64,000 nt of DNA from Flaccisagitta enflata (taxonomy: Eukaryota > Chaetognatha > Sagittoidea > Aphragmophora), in the NCBI GenBank assembly GCA_965153355.1, contig OZ231128.1, positions 3,286,001-3,350,000 of the forward strand, written 5' to 3'. Both the position numbers and the translations under genes were made by a program. Every line of letters begins with the position of its first letter. The stretch's first letter is position 1. The notes beneath the pieces are model-generated. The model searched no databases, had not been told where the DNA came from, and saw nothing but the letters and a program-made list of their open reading frames with translations. This document shows, piece after piece, positions 11,357 through 24,200 of this stretch.

Positions 11357-11430
11357 TAGGGGTGGGGTTAGGGATGGAGTTAGGGATGGTTTTTAGGGTT
11401 AGGGATAGGGCTAGCGTTAGGGGTTAGCGG
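11357..11430 (+). repeat. Telomere-like TTAGGG interspersed repeat
   Basis: About eight imperfect GGGTTA/TTAGGG motifs in 75 bp (GGGGTTAGGGATGGAGTTAG and following). It may be an old interstitial telomeric tract or a chance G-rich minisatellite. Confidence 0.55.
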
Positions 11431-11755
11431 GAATTCCGTGTTCTTATGAAGCTTGTCCTATTGCGGAACATCGACTCTGGGAGTCATCACTTTGGATTTT
11501 CGTTGGTCCGAAAATTTCATCGAAAAATTGTAGCCTTTGGCATTACATACCATATGTCTTGCATCCCTGCCCCTGTCCAAATCTTTATCCGCCGTACCCT
11601 AAAAACTGCTCCTCGTGCATAAGAGGGGCAGGGGCGTATGTATCTGGCCTTTGTTTTTTTTCCTGTACTTTTATTCGCCTTTCCTCGAAAAACTTGCATC
11701 ATGATACAAAATGCACTGAATTATTGCGAACACCTTTGCATATCTTTGCGAAAAA

Positions 11756-11855
<100 letters not shown>

Positions 11856-12069
11856 CGCTCAACAAAATAGCAATTTCAATCGACTCTTCAATTGAGGCAG
11901 ACAGAAAGAGTAAAACTGCATCTAGCTAGCGGGAAATTTGTGAAAAGTAGGAAATAAAAGGCAAAGCTCGCGGTACAAATTCATTGTAACAAAATTGCGA
12001 AAAAAAGATACTTTGAGGAATAAAAGATACGGGGAATACGGCGCCAACTGTGTCAAGATAAAACGATAG

Positions 12070-12438
12070 AACGTGCAGGGGCAGGGGCAGGGGCATGGGC
12101 TATATTTGAGGTCAATAGACTATTTGGGCAGGGGCAGTGAGGTCAAAGATTAATATTCATAAAAAAAAGTAAACTGTGACAGACGAAAGGACCAACAGAC
12201 CGACGGAGGAACGGACAAAGCGGGGTGTTGAGCCGCGTGGCACGCGACTAAAAAATCATTTTTAGTCGCGTGCACGCGACTCTACAACCCGCTTTGTCCG
12301 TCGGTTGGTTGGTCACACTTTACTTTTTTATGATTTTATTTCTTTGACCTTACGGCTCCTGTCCAAATGGTCTGATGACCTGAAATATAGCCCCTGCCCA
12401 CCTGTACACGACTTCGGTAGCCGTGTATCCGGCCTTGT
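12070..12438. mobile_element. Two family A elements in inverted, hairpin-to-hairpin contact
   Basis: One copy in + orientation (12070-12252) ends GCACGCGACTAAAAAA. A second in - orientation (12262-12438) begins TTTTTAGTCGCGTGCACGCG. The two hairpin ends meet across about 10 bp, forming a larger palindrome. Confidence 0.85.
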
Positions 12439-12480
12439 TCCTTTAAACTGTTTTTCCCTCTTTTGTTCTGTACATGAAAC

Positions 12481-12608
12481 GGGGAGAACACGGGCCTGAT
12501 CCTTTGTCATTATAAATCTGAAATTGTATGGCATGCCATGAAGACGGGTCTAAACCAGCGATGGTAAGGGTGGTTGTCTTCTCTGCGGGCAATTTCACCA
12601 CCTGACAG

Positions 12609-12685
<77 letters not shown>

Positions 12686-12715
12686 ATTGTTATTGTTATT
12701 GTTATTGTTATTGTT

Positions 12716-12753
<38 letters not shown>

Positions 12754-12990
12754 GGCAACAACGAGTGTCGATTTCATCGTCATTTGTCTTTCTCCAGAAG
12801 CTGTTGTAACCAGATATTTCACGAAAATCAAATTTTTGGGTGGATCCCAGTTGATGGTGATATCTTTTTCGGTGACGATGGATTTGGTTATCGTCGGGCC
12901 GTTGTTGGGAATTGAGGAGAATGTTGAAGGCAGAGCTGTAATCACTGAAAGCTCCTGCTAGTCCAGCACTGTTTACGTAGGTGACTGAAA
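12481..12990 (-). CDS. Fibronectin type III exon (end of one FN3 plus one FN3), possibly frame-damaged
   Basis: Part of an unidentified FN3-repeat protein (adhesion, receptor or muscle type). After the acceptor CTCCAATCACAG the frame reads YVNSAGLAGAFSDYS, the F-G end of one FN3 domain. The next FN3 starts NGPTITKSIVTEKDITINWD and runs to LVTTASGERQMTM, but this lies one frame over. After a 140-bp AAC tract the first frame resumes with PAEKTTTLTIAGLDPSSW and QFQIYNDKGSGPCSP. Start and end are both phase 1 and the length (510) is a multiple of three, a typical symmetrical FN3 exon. The first frame stays open right through, yet the A-C strands are in the other frame, so two compensating indels are implied. 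The donor (CCCC|GTTTCATG) is weak. No partner exons were found. Confidence 0.6.
12609..12752 (-). repeat. (AAC)n tract inside the FN3 exon
   Basis: GTT on the plus strand, with a central ATTGTT-rich variant segment. On the minus strand it falls between the D- and E-strand regions of the FN3 fold, so it would insert about 48 Asn or Thr residues in a loop. Confidence 0.9.
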
Positions 12991-13099
12991 CTGTGATTGG
13001 AGAGATAATTGTAAAAAAAAAGGTCAGATACAGGAGATATGAGTGTCGCGGACAATAATACACTAATACGCAGTAATGCACAAACCTAGGAATATTACA

Positions 13100-13147
13100 G
13101 ATGGACCAACAAATCGGGGTGTAGAGTCGCGTAGCACGCGACTAAAA
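13100..13147 (+). mobile_element. Family A fragment (hairpin end)
   Basis: Only the end remains: GGGGTGTAGAGTCGCGTAGC plus the hairpin complement and A-run. 13148-13792 shows nothing gene-like. Confidence 0.7.
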
Positions 13148-13791
13148 AGTGTTGGTTGAATAGTGGCAAACTAAAATATGTGACAAAATAAGGATTGTTT
13201 GGGTATTGAAAATGTTGTAACCATTGAACAATATAACAAATATACAGATCCGACTTCTTTGACGCATGATTATCGTCAAATGGACAGAAAGACAAGTATT
13301 ATAACACTTGTTGAACATTTAGGCAGAAAAGGATAAGTTCAGTAAGGATTAAGTGTAGTGATTGCTGTCAAAAGTCTTTTAACTAAGCAGTTTTATTTAA
13401 TGAATTGTGAACATCACAAGCCGTGGTCACAGCTTTGACTGATTTAGGGAACGTGTTCAATGGCAGTTTGCTAATGAATCCTCAGCCCAAGGGCGACTAT
13501 TACAGATCTGAATTATTTCTCTTTTTCATTCAACTTTAAAACTCAAATCCCAACTTTGAATACCCCTCTACCGTGGCCGCCTTCACTTCTGCCACCTAAA
13601 ATAAATGGAGGGGTTGGTTATAATGAACCTGCTGTTGATAGGATGACAAAATAATAAAAGATGAAGCCGATTGAAGATATTTGAGTTTCGAGGATTTAAA
13701 TCAGTTTCACTCCTTTTATTTTGCTGAGGTTATCAGTTTCAAACGGGAGCAATCGGGAATTGTGATTGTAGTCGAGTTGCGGGATTCTAGC

Positions 13792-14080
<289 letters not shown>

Positions 14081-14705
14081 TCTTATCTCTTTTAAGTATC
14101 TATCTGAAGTTATAACCAAACTGCAGATTTAAGCGTCTTTGTTTCCACAATTTATCAACAGAGAATTGCGGAAATTTAATTTCCCTTTTTTCCACGAAAG
14201 GGAGAAATAAAAAGTCCAGAGTTCTTTTCTTTACGAAGGATTTAATGTAAGTGAATCATTTCAAATTTCAATTAAACAAGAAAACATAAAATAGAAAGAA
14301 AAAGTTATTACAAAAAGAAAGATTACATTCTTTATCGGAACAATTGTTATTCTTAGGCGGCATTGAAGTAAAGACGAAGGCCGCCAAAACTGAGAAGGCA
14401 ACGTGATTCTTACGAAGAAGAGAAAATGAGAATTGACCAGTCAGAAAGGAATTTGACTTTTAAAAAGGGAGAAAGAATATATTGAGAAAACTGACGAAGG
14501 ACAAATTCTTGATACAGTAATCAGTATGAATTATCAAAAGTGCTTTTACAAAGATACAGTTTCTTTTCTTTAAATTGTTAATCGCGTTTTTTATACCACC
14601 TATTACAATGAACAAATACCTCAGTCTTCCTCTGTGTCAGCTGATGAGTATGTGTCTGATATGAGAAGAGCAGAGATAGGAATCACTGATGATGGGGTTG
14701 GTTGC

Positions 14706-14757
14706 TTCATTCATTCATTCATTCATTCATTCATTCATTCATTCATTCATTCATTCA
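14706..14757 (+). repeat. (ATTC)n microsatellite
   Basis: About 13 ATTC units. Confidence 0.95.
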
Positions 14758-14984
14758 GAGGCAACACTCCAAAGATGATGCTGATGTTTTTAGGTTGAAC
14801 TGATCTTTTTTATAAGTCGAGTATTTGTCACTGGTCACTAGTCACTGCGATCGAAAGTCAAAAAAGGGATCGGTATATGCGGGTCTCAACATTTCTCCCA
14901 AATGACTATTTATCGATCTCAACATGTCCATTATATTTGTTTTTGCCCCAGATAGGCACATCGCATGTTGCCAGTTTGCACGGT

Positions 14985-15230
14985 AACAAGGGCAAATACA
15001 CGGCTATCCAAGTCACGTGCGGGTGGGCAGGGGCAGCGATAAAAAAGGTGAACCATTCATTTGGGCAGGTGCGGTCATGTGAAAACCGCCCATCAGCGCA
15101 AAAAAAAAAAAAAAAAAGTAAACTCTGACAGATGGTCGGACCGACGCACCAACAGAACAACAGACCGATGGACTGACAGACCGACGGATGGACAGACAAA
15201 GCGGGTTGAAGAGTCATGTGCATGTGATGA
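14985..15230 (+). mobile_element. Family A element, diverged
   Basis: AACAAGGGCAAATACACGGC start, GCGGGTGGGCAGGGGCAG, a poly-A stretch, and a GACC/GACAGA tract to about 15210. The terminal hairpin has decayed (AGTCATGTGCATGTGAT). Confidence 0.75.
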
Positions 15231-15464
15231 AAGTCATTCAGTTGTGTGATAACTTTCAACTTGTTCTTTCTCTACCATAAAAAACGATGTCATCATATCC
15301 CAGGTCTCAATACGCTCAGGAAACAATATGCTCCGCCTCTCCTTTGCATTTAAATTCGACTGTCTTATCAAAACAGAAATAACGCACTTTTTAATCTCTC
15401 CTCAAAAGAAACCTGCAAGTACAACTCGAAATAACTGTCAGAATATCGCCGCTCGACCAAACTA

Positions 15465-15529
15465 TTGACTGAAGATAATTACATCCCCCATCACATTGAA
15501 AACAAAATCGCTTATTTTGAACCTTCAGC

Positions 15530-15599
<70 letters not shown>

Positions 15600-15611
15600 C
15601 CACAACAACAA

Positions 15612-15680
<69 letters not shown>

Positions 15681-15818
15681 AAACAATCTAAAGAATGTGC
15701 TAACACTTTGAATGTCGCTGAGAGAAAGTCTTTTTTGAATCGATGGAAAGTCAGAAGTGGATTTCAGCGGTTGGCTTTACAAAAAGATTATTTTCATAAA
15801 AAGATCATTTTGAAATAA
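15465..15818 (+). other. Gln-rich open frame upstream of the ROCO gene, status unclear
   Basis: A 117-codon frame made of a 22-residue start, a (CAA)n tract of about 150 bp (15531-15680, coding poly-Gln with one Pro and one His), and a 45-residue basic tail. It ends 62 bp before the ROCO start. No homology is recognised. It could be an upstream ORF in the ROCO leader, an older copy of the Q-rich region, or chance. Confidence 0.25.
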
Positions 15819-15880
15819 ACTCGTTGATGATTAACTGCATTCGCATGACCACTGATTTCATCTTACATCTTTGATCAAAG

Positions 15881-17634
<1,754 letters not shown>

Positions 17635-17660
17635 GTATATTGATAGGACATATTGCTATT

Positions 17661-17738
<78 letters not shown>

Positions 17739-17761
17739 GCCATTTGATTTTTTTTCTTTTT

Positions 17762-17806
<45 letters not shown>

Positions 17807-17880
17807 CTCTTTCTTTCTTTCTTTCTTTCTTTCTTTCATCTTCCTTTCTTTCTGTCAATCTTCTTTTTCACTCCCCTATT

Positions 17881-18245
17881 TGGGCAGCGGCCCCGAAGGG
17901 GTCGATGACCTATGCTTGCACACATATGGGGAATTTTCTCCTTCTTCTCCTTCTTCTTCTACTTCTACGTACCCCCCCTCCCCCCAGCCTCAAGGACCAT
18001 AACTCAGCCTCGAGGCCCATATCTCAGCCTCGAGGCCCATATCTCAGCCTCGAGGCCCATATTCCAGCCTCAAGGCCTAAATCCCAGTCTTGAGGCCCAA
18101 ATCCCAACTTCCAGGCCCAAATTCCCACCCCAAGGCCCAAATTCCAGCCTCAAGGGATTTGAGCCTCAAGACTGGGATTTGGGCCTCAAGGCTGGGATAT
18201 GGCCTCGAGGCTGAGATATGGGCCTCAAGGCTGAGGGGGGGGGGG
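17881..18245 (+). mobile_element. Family B copy 3, left part with internal foldback minisatellite
   Basis: Left terminus GGGCAGCGGCCCCGAAGGGG at 17881. A CCTCGAGGCCCATATCTCAG tandem (17995-18070) faces its reverse complement (18170-18235). The matching right end is at 25640-25770, 7.4 kb away. Confidence 0.75.
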
Positions 18246-18918
18246 AAGTGCGGAGGAGAAGAAGACATGTCGCTTACAAACAACTGATTAGATCAGTCCG
18301 TTAAATGGCTTACTCTAGAGAGAAAAGATTACCTTACTGACCAACAATTTTATCTTCATTGAAAAATTTAAGAGCTCCAAAAGAGAAAAATGAAAGACCT
18401 TTGATTTCGGAAATAAAAACTCAATTTTGCGACTGGAAAAAATACAGGGTGTTTCACGCGTTTTGAGGTTTAAAGAATCAACATAGCTTTTCTCCTAGAA
18501 AAGTTATTCCAATTCTGAAAAAAGGTCTGAATAGATCTTGAAGTGCAGTTTTTTTATGTTACCAATTTTTTACATCTGCGCTTTTAAATATGCCCACTAT
18601 GTAAGTTTGAAGAAAACAACCATATCCAGCATGCATCTTTAATCCGGATGATTATGGCAAAAAAAAAAGGAAACTACTTGTTTGTTAGCGTTTCACATCC
18701 AAGCAATAAGAAAAACATAGCAAAATCTATGACCATCTTGAAGCTCTGTGAAAGATCTTTCCAATGAGACCTTGCTGGTTGTCATATCTCTATCCGTTTA
18801 GAAATGGCAGAAGAATGAAGACAGGTGGTCAAGAATTTGGAAAGTCAGTAACACCTGATTTTCATGGGCTATCTTTATTGTAACATAGAAATTGAACAAA
18901 TTGAGTTGGAAATTTGTT

Positions 18919-20027
18919 CTTTATCCCGCTCAAGCCACCTACACAGACCACCAAATCCCACCCTGATGGGAAATAAGCCCCTAGCAACACTTTATCCCGC
19001 TCAAGCCACCTACACAGACCACCAAATCCCACCCTGATGGGAAATAAGCCCCTATCATCACTTTATCCTGCGCTCATAGCCACCTACACAGACCACCAAA
19101 TCCCACCCTGATGGGAAATAAGCCCCTAACAACACTTTATCCCGCTCAAGCCACCTACACAGACCACCAAATCCCACCCTGATGGGAAATAAGCCCCTAG
19201 CAACACTTTATCCCGCTCAAGCCACCTACACAGACCACCAAATCCCACCCTGATGGGAAATAAGCCCCTAGCAACACTTTATCCCGCTCAAGCCACCTAC
19301 ACAGACCACCAAATCCCACCCTGATGGGAAATAAGCCCCTAGCAACACTTTATCCCGCTCAAGCCACCTACACAGACCACCAAATCCCACCCTGATGGGA
19401 AATAAGCCCCTAGCAACACTTTATCCCGCTCAAGCCACCTACACAGACCACCAAATCCCACCCTGATGGGAAATAAGCCCCTAGCAACACTTTATCCCGC
19501 TCAAGCCACCTACACAGACCACCAAATCCCACCCTGATGGGAAATAAGCCCCTAGCAACACTTTATCCCGCTCAAGCCACCTACACAGACCACCAAATCC
19601 CACCCTGATGGGAAATAAGCCCCTAGCAACACTTTATCCCGCTCAAGCCACCTACACAGACCACCAAATCCCACCCTGATGGGAAATAAGCCCCTAGCAA
19701 CACTTTATCCCGCTCAAGCCACCTACACAGACCACCAAATCCCACCCTGATGGGAAATAAGCCCCTAGCAACACTTTATCCCGCTCAAGCCACCTACACA
19801 GACCACCAAATCCCACCCTGATGGGAAATAAGCCCCTAGCAACACTTTATCCCGCTCAAGCCACCTACACAGACCACCAAATCCCACCCTGATGGGAAAT
19901 AAGCCCCTAGCAACACTTTATCCCGCTCAAGCCACCTACACAGACCACCAAATCCCACCCTGATGGGAAATAAGCCCCTAGCAACACTTTATCCCGCTCA
20001 AGCCACCTACACAGACCACCAAATCCC
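18919..20027 (+). repeat. 71-bp satellite, about 15.6 copies
   Basis: The unit begins CTTTATCCCGCTCAAGCCAC and ends GAAATAAGCCCCTAGCAACA. Copies are essentially identical except for a few changes in the first three (the third reads CCTGCGCTCATAGCC). The array breaks within AAATCCCCCT. Such homogeneity implies recent amplification. The unit has stops in most frames and shows no protein meaning. Confidence 0.97.
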
Positions 20028-20487
20028 CCTAAGGGCTTATTGGCCTCTTACCCCTCCCACCTCCAATTTCAGGTTTTTTTTTCTTCATCTCCTTAAAAGA
20101 ATTTAATTTCCTCTTTTCATAGCAAAAAGAATGACCAAATGATAATAAAAAAAAAAACAGTGTGTTTCAAAAAAGATATTCGCTAAAATTACAATAGTGG
20201 AATTGCTTACTTTTGTTTTCCATAATAATGCAGGCAGATCTGGTATCCTATTTCTTGAACACAGTTGAAACTGCATTATGCAAATTTCTTTGCATAGGAC
20301 TAGAAACACTAAACAAGTTATGCGGGGTCACAATATTGTTGGGGATGGGTTGGTAGGGGTAGCCAGCCACCATCTAATCTCAAGGACAACCTTAGAAATG
20401 CTTGATAACCTAAAGAAAATATTAAAACTACCTACCTAATACCAGTAAAGGCGGCTCTCGCCGACTGGAAAAAAATCGTAAGGGCTG

Positions 20488-20489
<2 letters not shown>

Positions 20490-20528
<39 letters not shown>

Positions 20529-20815
20529 TGTGACTCTCACCCTCTCTCTCTCTGTCTCCCTCCCGTGCTCCCTCCCTCCCTTTCCCTCCCCCTCACCCTC
20601 TCTCTCCCTCTCTCCCTCCCTCAATCTCTCCCTCCCCCTACCCCTCCCTCCCTCTCTCTCCCCTTTCCCTCCCCCTTAACCTCCCCCTCTCTCTCTCCTT
20701 CCCCCCCCCTCTCTCCACCCTCCCTTTCCTCCCCTGCTCCCTCCTCCCTCCCTCCCTCTCCACCTCCCTCCCTCTCCCTCTCCCTCCCCCTCTCCCTCCC
20801 ACCCGAGGTAGGGCC
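20490..20815 (+). repeat. (TG)n followed by CCCT/CTCT polypyrimidine tract
   Basis: TG at 20490-20532, then C/T-only DNA to 20808. A GAGAGTTT/CTCTCAGAG palindromic cluster follows at 20825-20935. 20028-20489 has no feature. Confidence 0.9.
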
Positions 20816-20998
20816 ACGGGCCTTTTGAGAGTTTGAGAGCTCTCAGAGAGTTTGAGAGTCTCAGAGAGCTCTCATAGAACTCACTGAGACTGTTTTAGCT
20901 CTCACTCTTCTCTGAGAGCTCTTGTTGAAGGAGGCTTTGAGATTATTTACAAAACCATGTTTCTGCATTGCTATGGTTGCACAAAACCATTTGCTTCT

Positions 20999-21935
20999 TA
21001 GTCGCGCGCTACGCGAATCTACACCCTGCTTTGTCGATCTGTTGATCCATTGGGCCGTCAGTCTGTCCGTCCATTAGTTGGTTAGTCCATCACACTTTAC
21101 TTTTTTGTTTTTTTGCATTCTTTGGCCTCACTGCTCCTGCCCACATAGGGCAGAGAGTCTTTTTCTAAAGCGTATGGGGACATTCTTTTTTTCAATTTTT
21201 TTAAACTTCCATTGTGCATTATAACCTGTCGGAGGTCGAGGAACATGATTTGGCTGTATTACCCCATTCCATGTATGGCTTATTGATAGCAAAGATAAGT
21301 TATGCCTTATATTTCAATAGAGAGAAAAAAAAAATTCATTCCTGCCTGTTTCCGCCAAAAACTTAATACCTATTTGTAGATCTCCTTACAGCAAATCCAA
21401 ATAGGTAATCTTTTCCTGCTACTTTTTTGCACTTTAGGAGAAAAAGCTCATGGAAAAGTTGTTGCATAGCAGCTCTTTCTTAATCATTGGTGCCCGACTA
21501 AGGGAAGACGCCACAAAATATAGATCTTAGTGATAAGCTCACACATTCAGACTGACCAATGAGAAGCAAGGAACAAACATCCAAAGATGAAGCTCAGTTC
21601 AAGGTGATGTTACAGTTTGGTCACTCTCTTGCTTTTGGTGTCTGTCATCGATTTTGTCATCGATTTTTTACATTCTAATCATTGATCTTTTGTTGAGAAC
21701 AACAAAGATGACATCTGTTAAAGAATTGAAGAAGTAATGAGGTCAATTTTCTTCAACAAAAACTATTGAGAACAAAATCTTGGTGAGAATCCACAGTGCT
21801 GCCCCAAGATCAAGTGACCTTAAAAACATCTCCTGCCCACCTGCACGTGACTGGGGTAGCTGTGAATCAGTGTGTATGATGAATTGGTATATCTGTCTGT
21901 CTGTCAGTTTGTCTGTGCATGTGTTTATCTTTTCC
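20999..21935 (-). mobile_element. Family A element apparently split by unrelated DNA
   Basis: The hairpin end and central part are at 20999-21147 (GTCGCGCGCTACGCGAATC, then CACACTTTACTTTTTTG, CCTCACTGCTCCTGCCC). The other end reappears at 21806-21870 (CAAGTGACCTTAAAAACATC, CCTGCCCACCTGCACG). The 21148-21805 segment has no recognised identity. Confidence 0.5.
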
Positions 21936-22609
21936 GCCGCTGGTCGTCTGGTCCTGCTTAATGCACATATCATTTAACTTTTTTTTTTGTATTATTGTAC
22001 CACCTATCATAGTATTCCCCTATTCTCTCTCTCTCTTAATCTCCCTGATATATGGTTACTTTATTTGCTTGAGGGTTTGCAGGGACAGTACCAGATAAAG
22101 TTTACCAAGCATTCTGGTGGGGGTATTGATGCAGAAAGTGTCCCTAGAGAACCCTAGATCTATTAACATCCAAATATAAAGTATACATACATACAAAGAT
22201 GAGAAAAACAGAACATATAATAAGTGTATAGTTGATTAATATAAATAATAACCAAACAAACATTTAAGAGATTTATGACCATAATGCAGTTTTGTGGATG
22301 TTTTGAAACTTTATCTGTATGGTCCATAGAAAGCATAAAATCATGTTTTGGATAAATCCTAGCCTACTCCAAACATCACCTCATCATGGTTTTGTCCTGA
22401 ATTTGCTGCATGATCTCATATTTTGGGTTCAAAAGAGGAGGAGGACTTGGAGGACCTCCTCCAGACCAAAGCGACTGTGCTGGAGGAGGAGAATGCTTTT
22501 GATGATGGTAGAAGCGACAAAATCATACATATGGTTTGGTGGTCCCTACAAAACTCTCAATCACCCCAAAAGTAGCTCTCGAAACCCCTGTGGCCCTAAT
22601 TGCTCCCAC

Positions 22610-22722
22610 CCTCCCTTACTCCTTCTCCCACCCTCCCTATCCCTCCCTCCCTCTCCTTCCCTCCCTCTCCTTCCCTCTCTCTCCCTCCCTCTCCCTCCCT
22701 TCCTCTGCCCTCTGCTGAACTC
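22610..22722 (+). repeat. CCCT polypyrimidine tract
   Basis: C/T-rich CCCTCCCTCTCCTT units. 21936-22430 and 22723-23080 show no supported gene. Confidence 0.85.
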
Positions 22723-23089
22723 ATTTTTATAGTTCTTTAGGGCTCAAAATTGAGATCGATGAAAAATAAAGATCTTTGAGAAAAATGCGGAAAATGTGAA
22801 AAAATAAAAAAAGATTAAAAAATTCATAACGCCTAAAGTATTGGTCCGACAGTGCCCTGCTTTTTTCCAGAAGGTGTAAAAAAGTGCCCTCTTTCACCCT
22901 GTACCAGTTTCAACCCCAGCCCCGGGCGAGCCTAGTCGCTCCTCAACTTCCTCAAAACATCCCAAGCGAAAATGGAAAAAATTAATTCCTAAGCAAAACT
23001 CAAAAAATCAAAAAACGTTTTTTGATTTTTTTTCCCAATTAAAACCTTACATTAAAACCTAATATTAAAACTACCTACCTAATATTAAA

Positions 23090-24200
23090 ATGGCCAATGC
23101 AAAGACAATTGGAACATCTTCAAGAAAACTATGGGAACAACTATGGGAACAACTCTAAGACAACTTGAGGATAACTTTAGGACAACTTCAGTACAATTGT
23201 TGGACAAATCTAGGAATACCACAGAACAAAGGTAGTAGTAGTTTATATTCATGAAATATAAAACAGTAGGCGAGCGGCGCAAATCTCTACAGATTATTAG
23301 GTTGTACAACTGCCAATTGGGCAAACATAGCCTAATACAGATCATCGAGTTGCGCGGGAATAAAAAGAACGATACACAGTATCAATAAAAAAAACAAATG
23401 AGAAATGACTAAGACACTTGGCTAACAATCAAAATGACGCAAGAAGATCACGACAATGGTATAAAACACAAGTTAGCATCAGTAAGCAATAAGAGGCGGC
23501 GGGCTGACCCACGTAGGCTCCTTGCAAGCTGCAAACAAACTAAATGACGTAAGAAGTGCCGTCTTTGAGCCATTTTTTAAGAGCAATTTTGTCACCCCTT
23601 TCCCGTCATCACAACATCTATAGGCAAACGCTTTCATACAAGCACGGTTTTGAAGAGAAATTTGCCCACGTGCAGATATTTCTACTGAGAATGTAAAAAC
23701 CCTATATGTTCTTGAGAGATCAGCAGACAGAGGCGCATATTTCTCCTCTTTCAATGAATGGCTATGATCAATATTTTTGTCCCAAGGACACGTGAGCTCA
23801 AAAATAATAGCAATGCGCGAGGCCTCATTAACAATAAATATATCGGGCCTGAGAGTAGTGACCAAAATGTGGGGGGGAACAGTACCGCCGTGGGGAGCCT
23901 GGAAGCTAGGCAAATCTGAGAATAGGACAAAATTTAAGGACAATTCTGACAACTGAAGGACAACTTTTTGGACATTCCTAGGACATCTTATAGACATCCC
24001 TAGGACAACTCTAGAACAACCTCGGAACACAACTAGGGCAACTCTGGGACAACATAAACAACTCTAGTACTACTCTGAAAAAGTTATAGAACAACTCTAG
24101 GATAACTTTAGGACCAGTTTAGGATACTTTTAAGACAACTTGAGAACAACTCTAGGACAAATCTAGGACATTTCTAAGACATCACAAGGACAATATATGG
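23090..24200 (+). repeat. Degenerate GGACAACTCTA repeat flanking the nuclease fragment
   Basis: Variants of ACTCTAGGACAACTTTAGG occur in two blocks, 23090-23220 and 23930-24200, on either side of the nuclease-like frame. The unit is about 11-15 bp and poorly conserved. Confidence 0.6.
23479..23990 (-). pseudogene. Retroelement-associated PD-(D/E)xK-like nuclease fragment
   Basis: Minus-strand frame with the signature RPDIFIV (frame residues 61-67), then FELTCPWDKNI (77-87) and a K-rich helix with EEKYAPLSADL (95-105). This RPD...ELT.PW..N...KY.L pattern is familiar from the restriction-enzyme-like endonuclease regions that accompany reverse transcriptases in animal retroelements, from general knowledge. 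No reverse transcriptase is next to it. There is no proper start, and the upstream part is built on a degenerate GGACAACTCTA repeat (about 23090-23220 and 23930-24200), so a dead fragment is likely. Thr sits where the family's ExK would have Lys. Confidence 0.5.

Noticed and set aside
18919-20027. 71-bp array as a CRISPR-like array
   Set aside because: There are no unique spacers; the whole 71-bp unit is repeated, and the context is eukaryotic.
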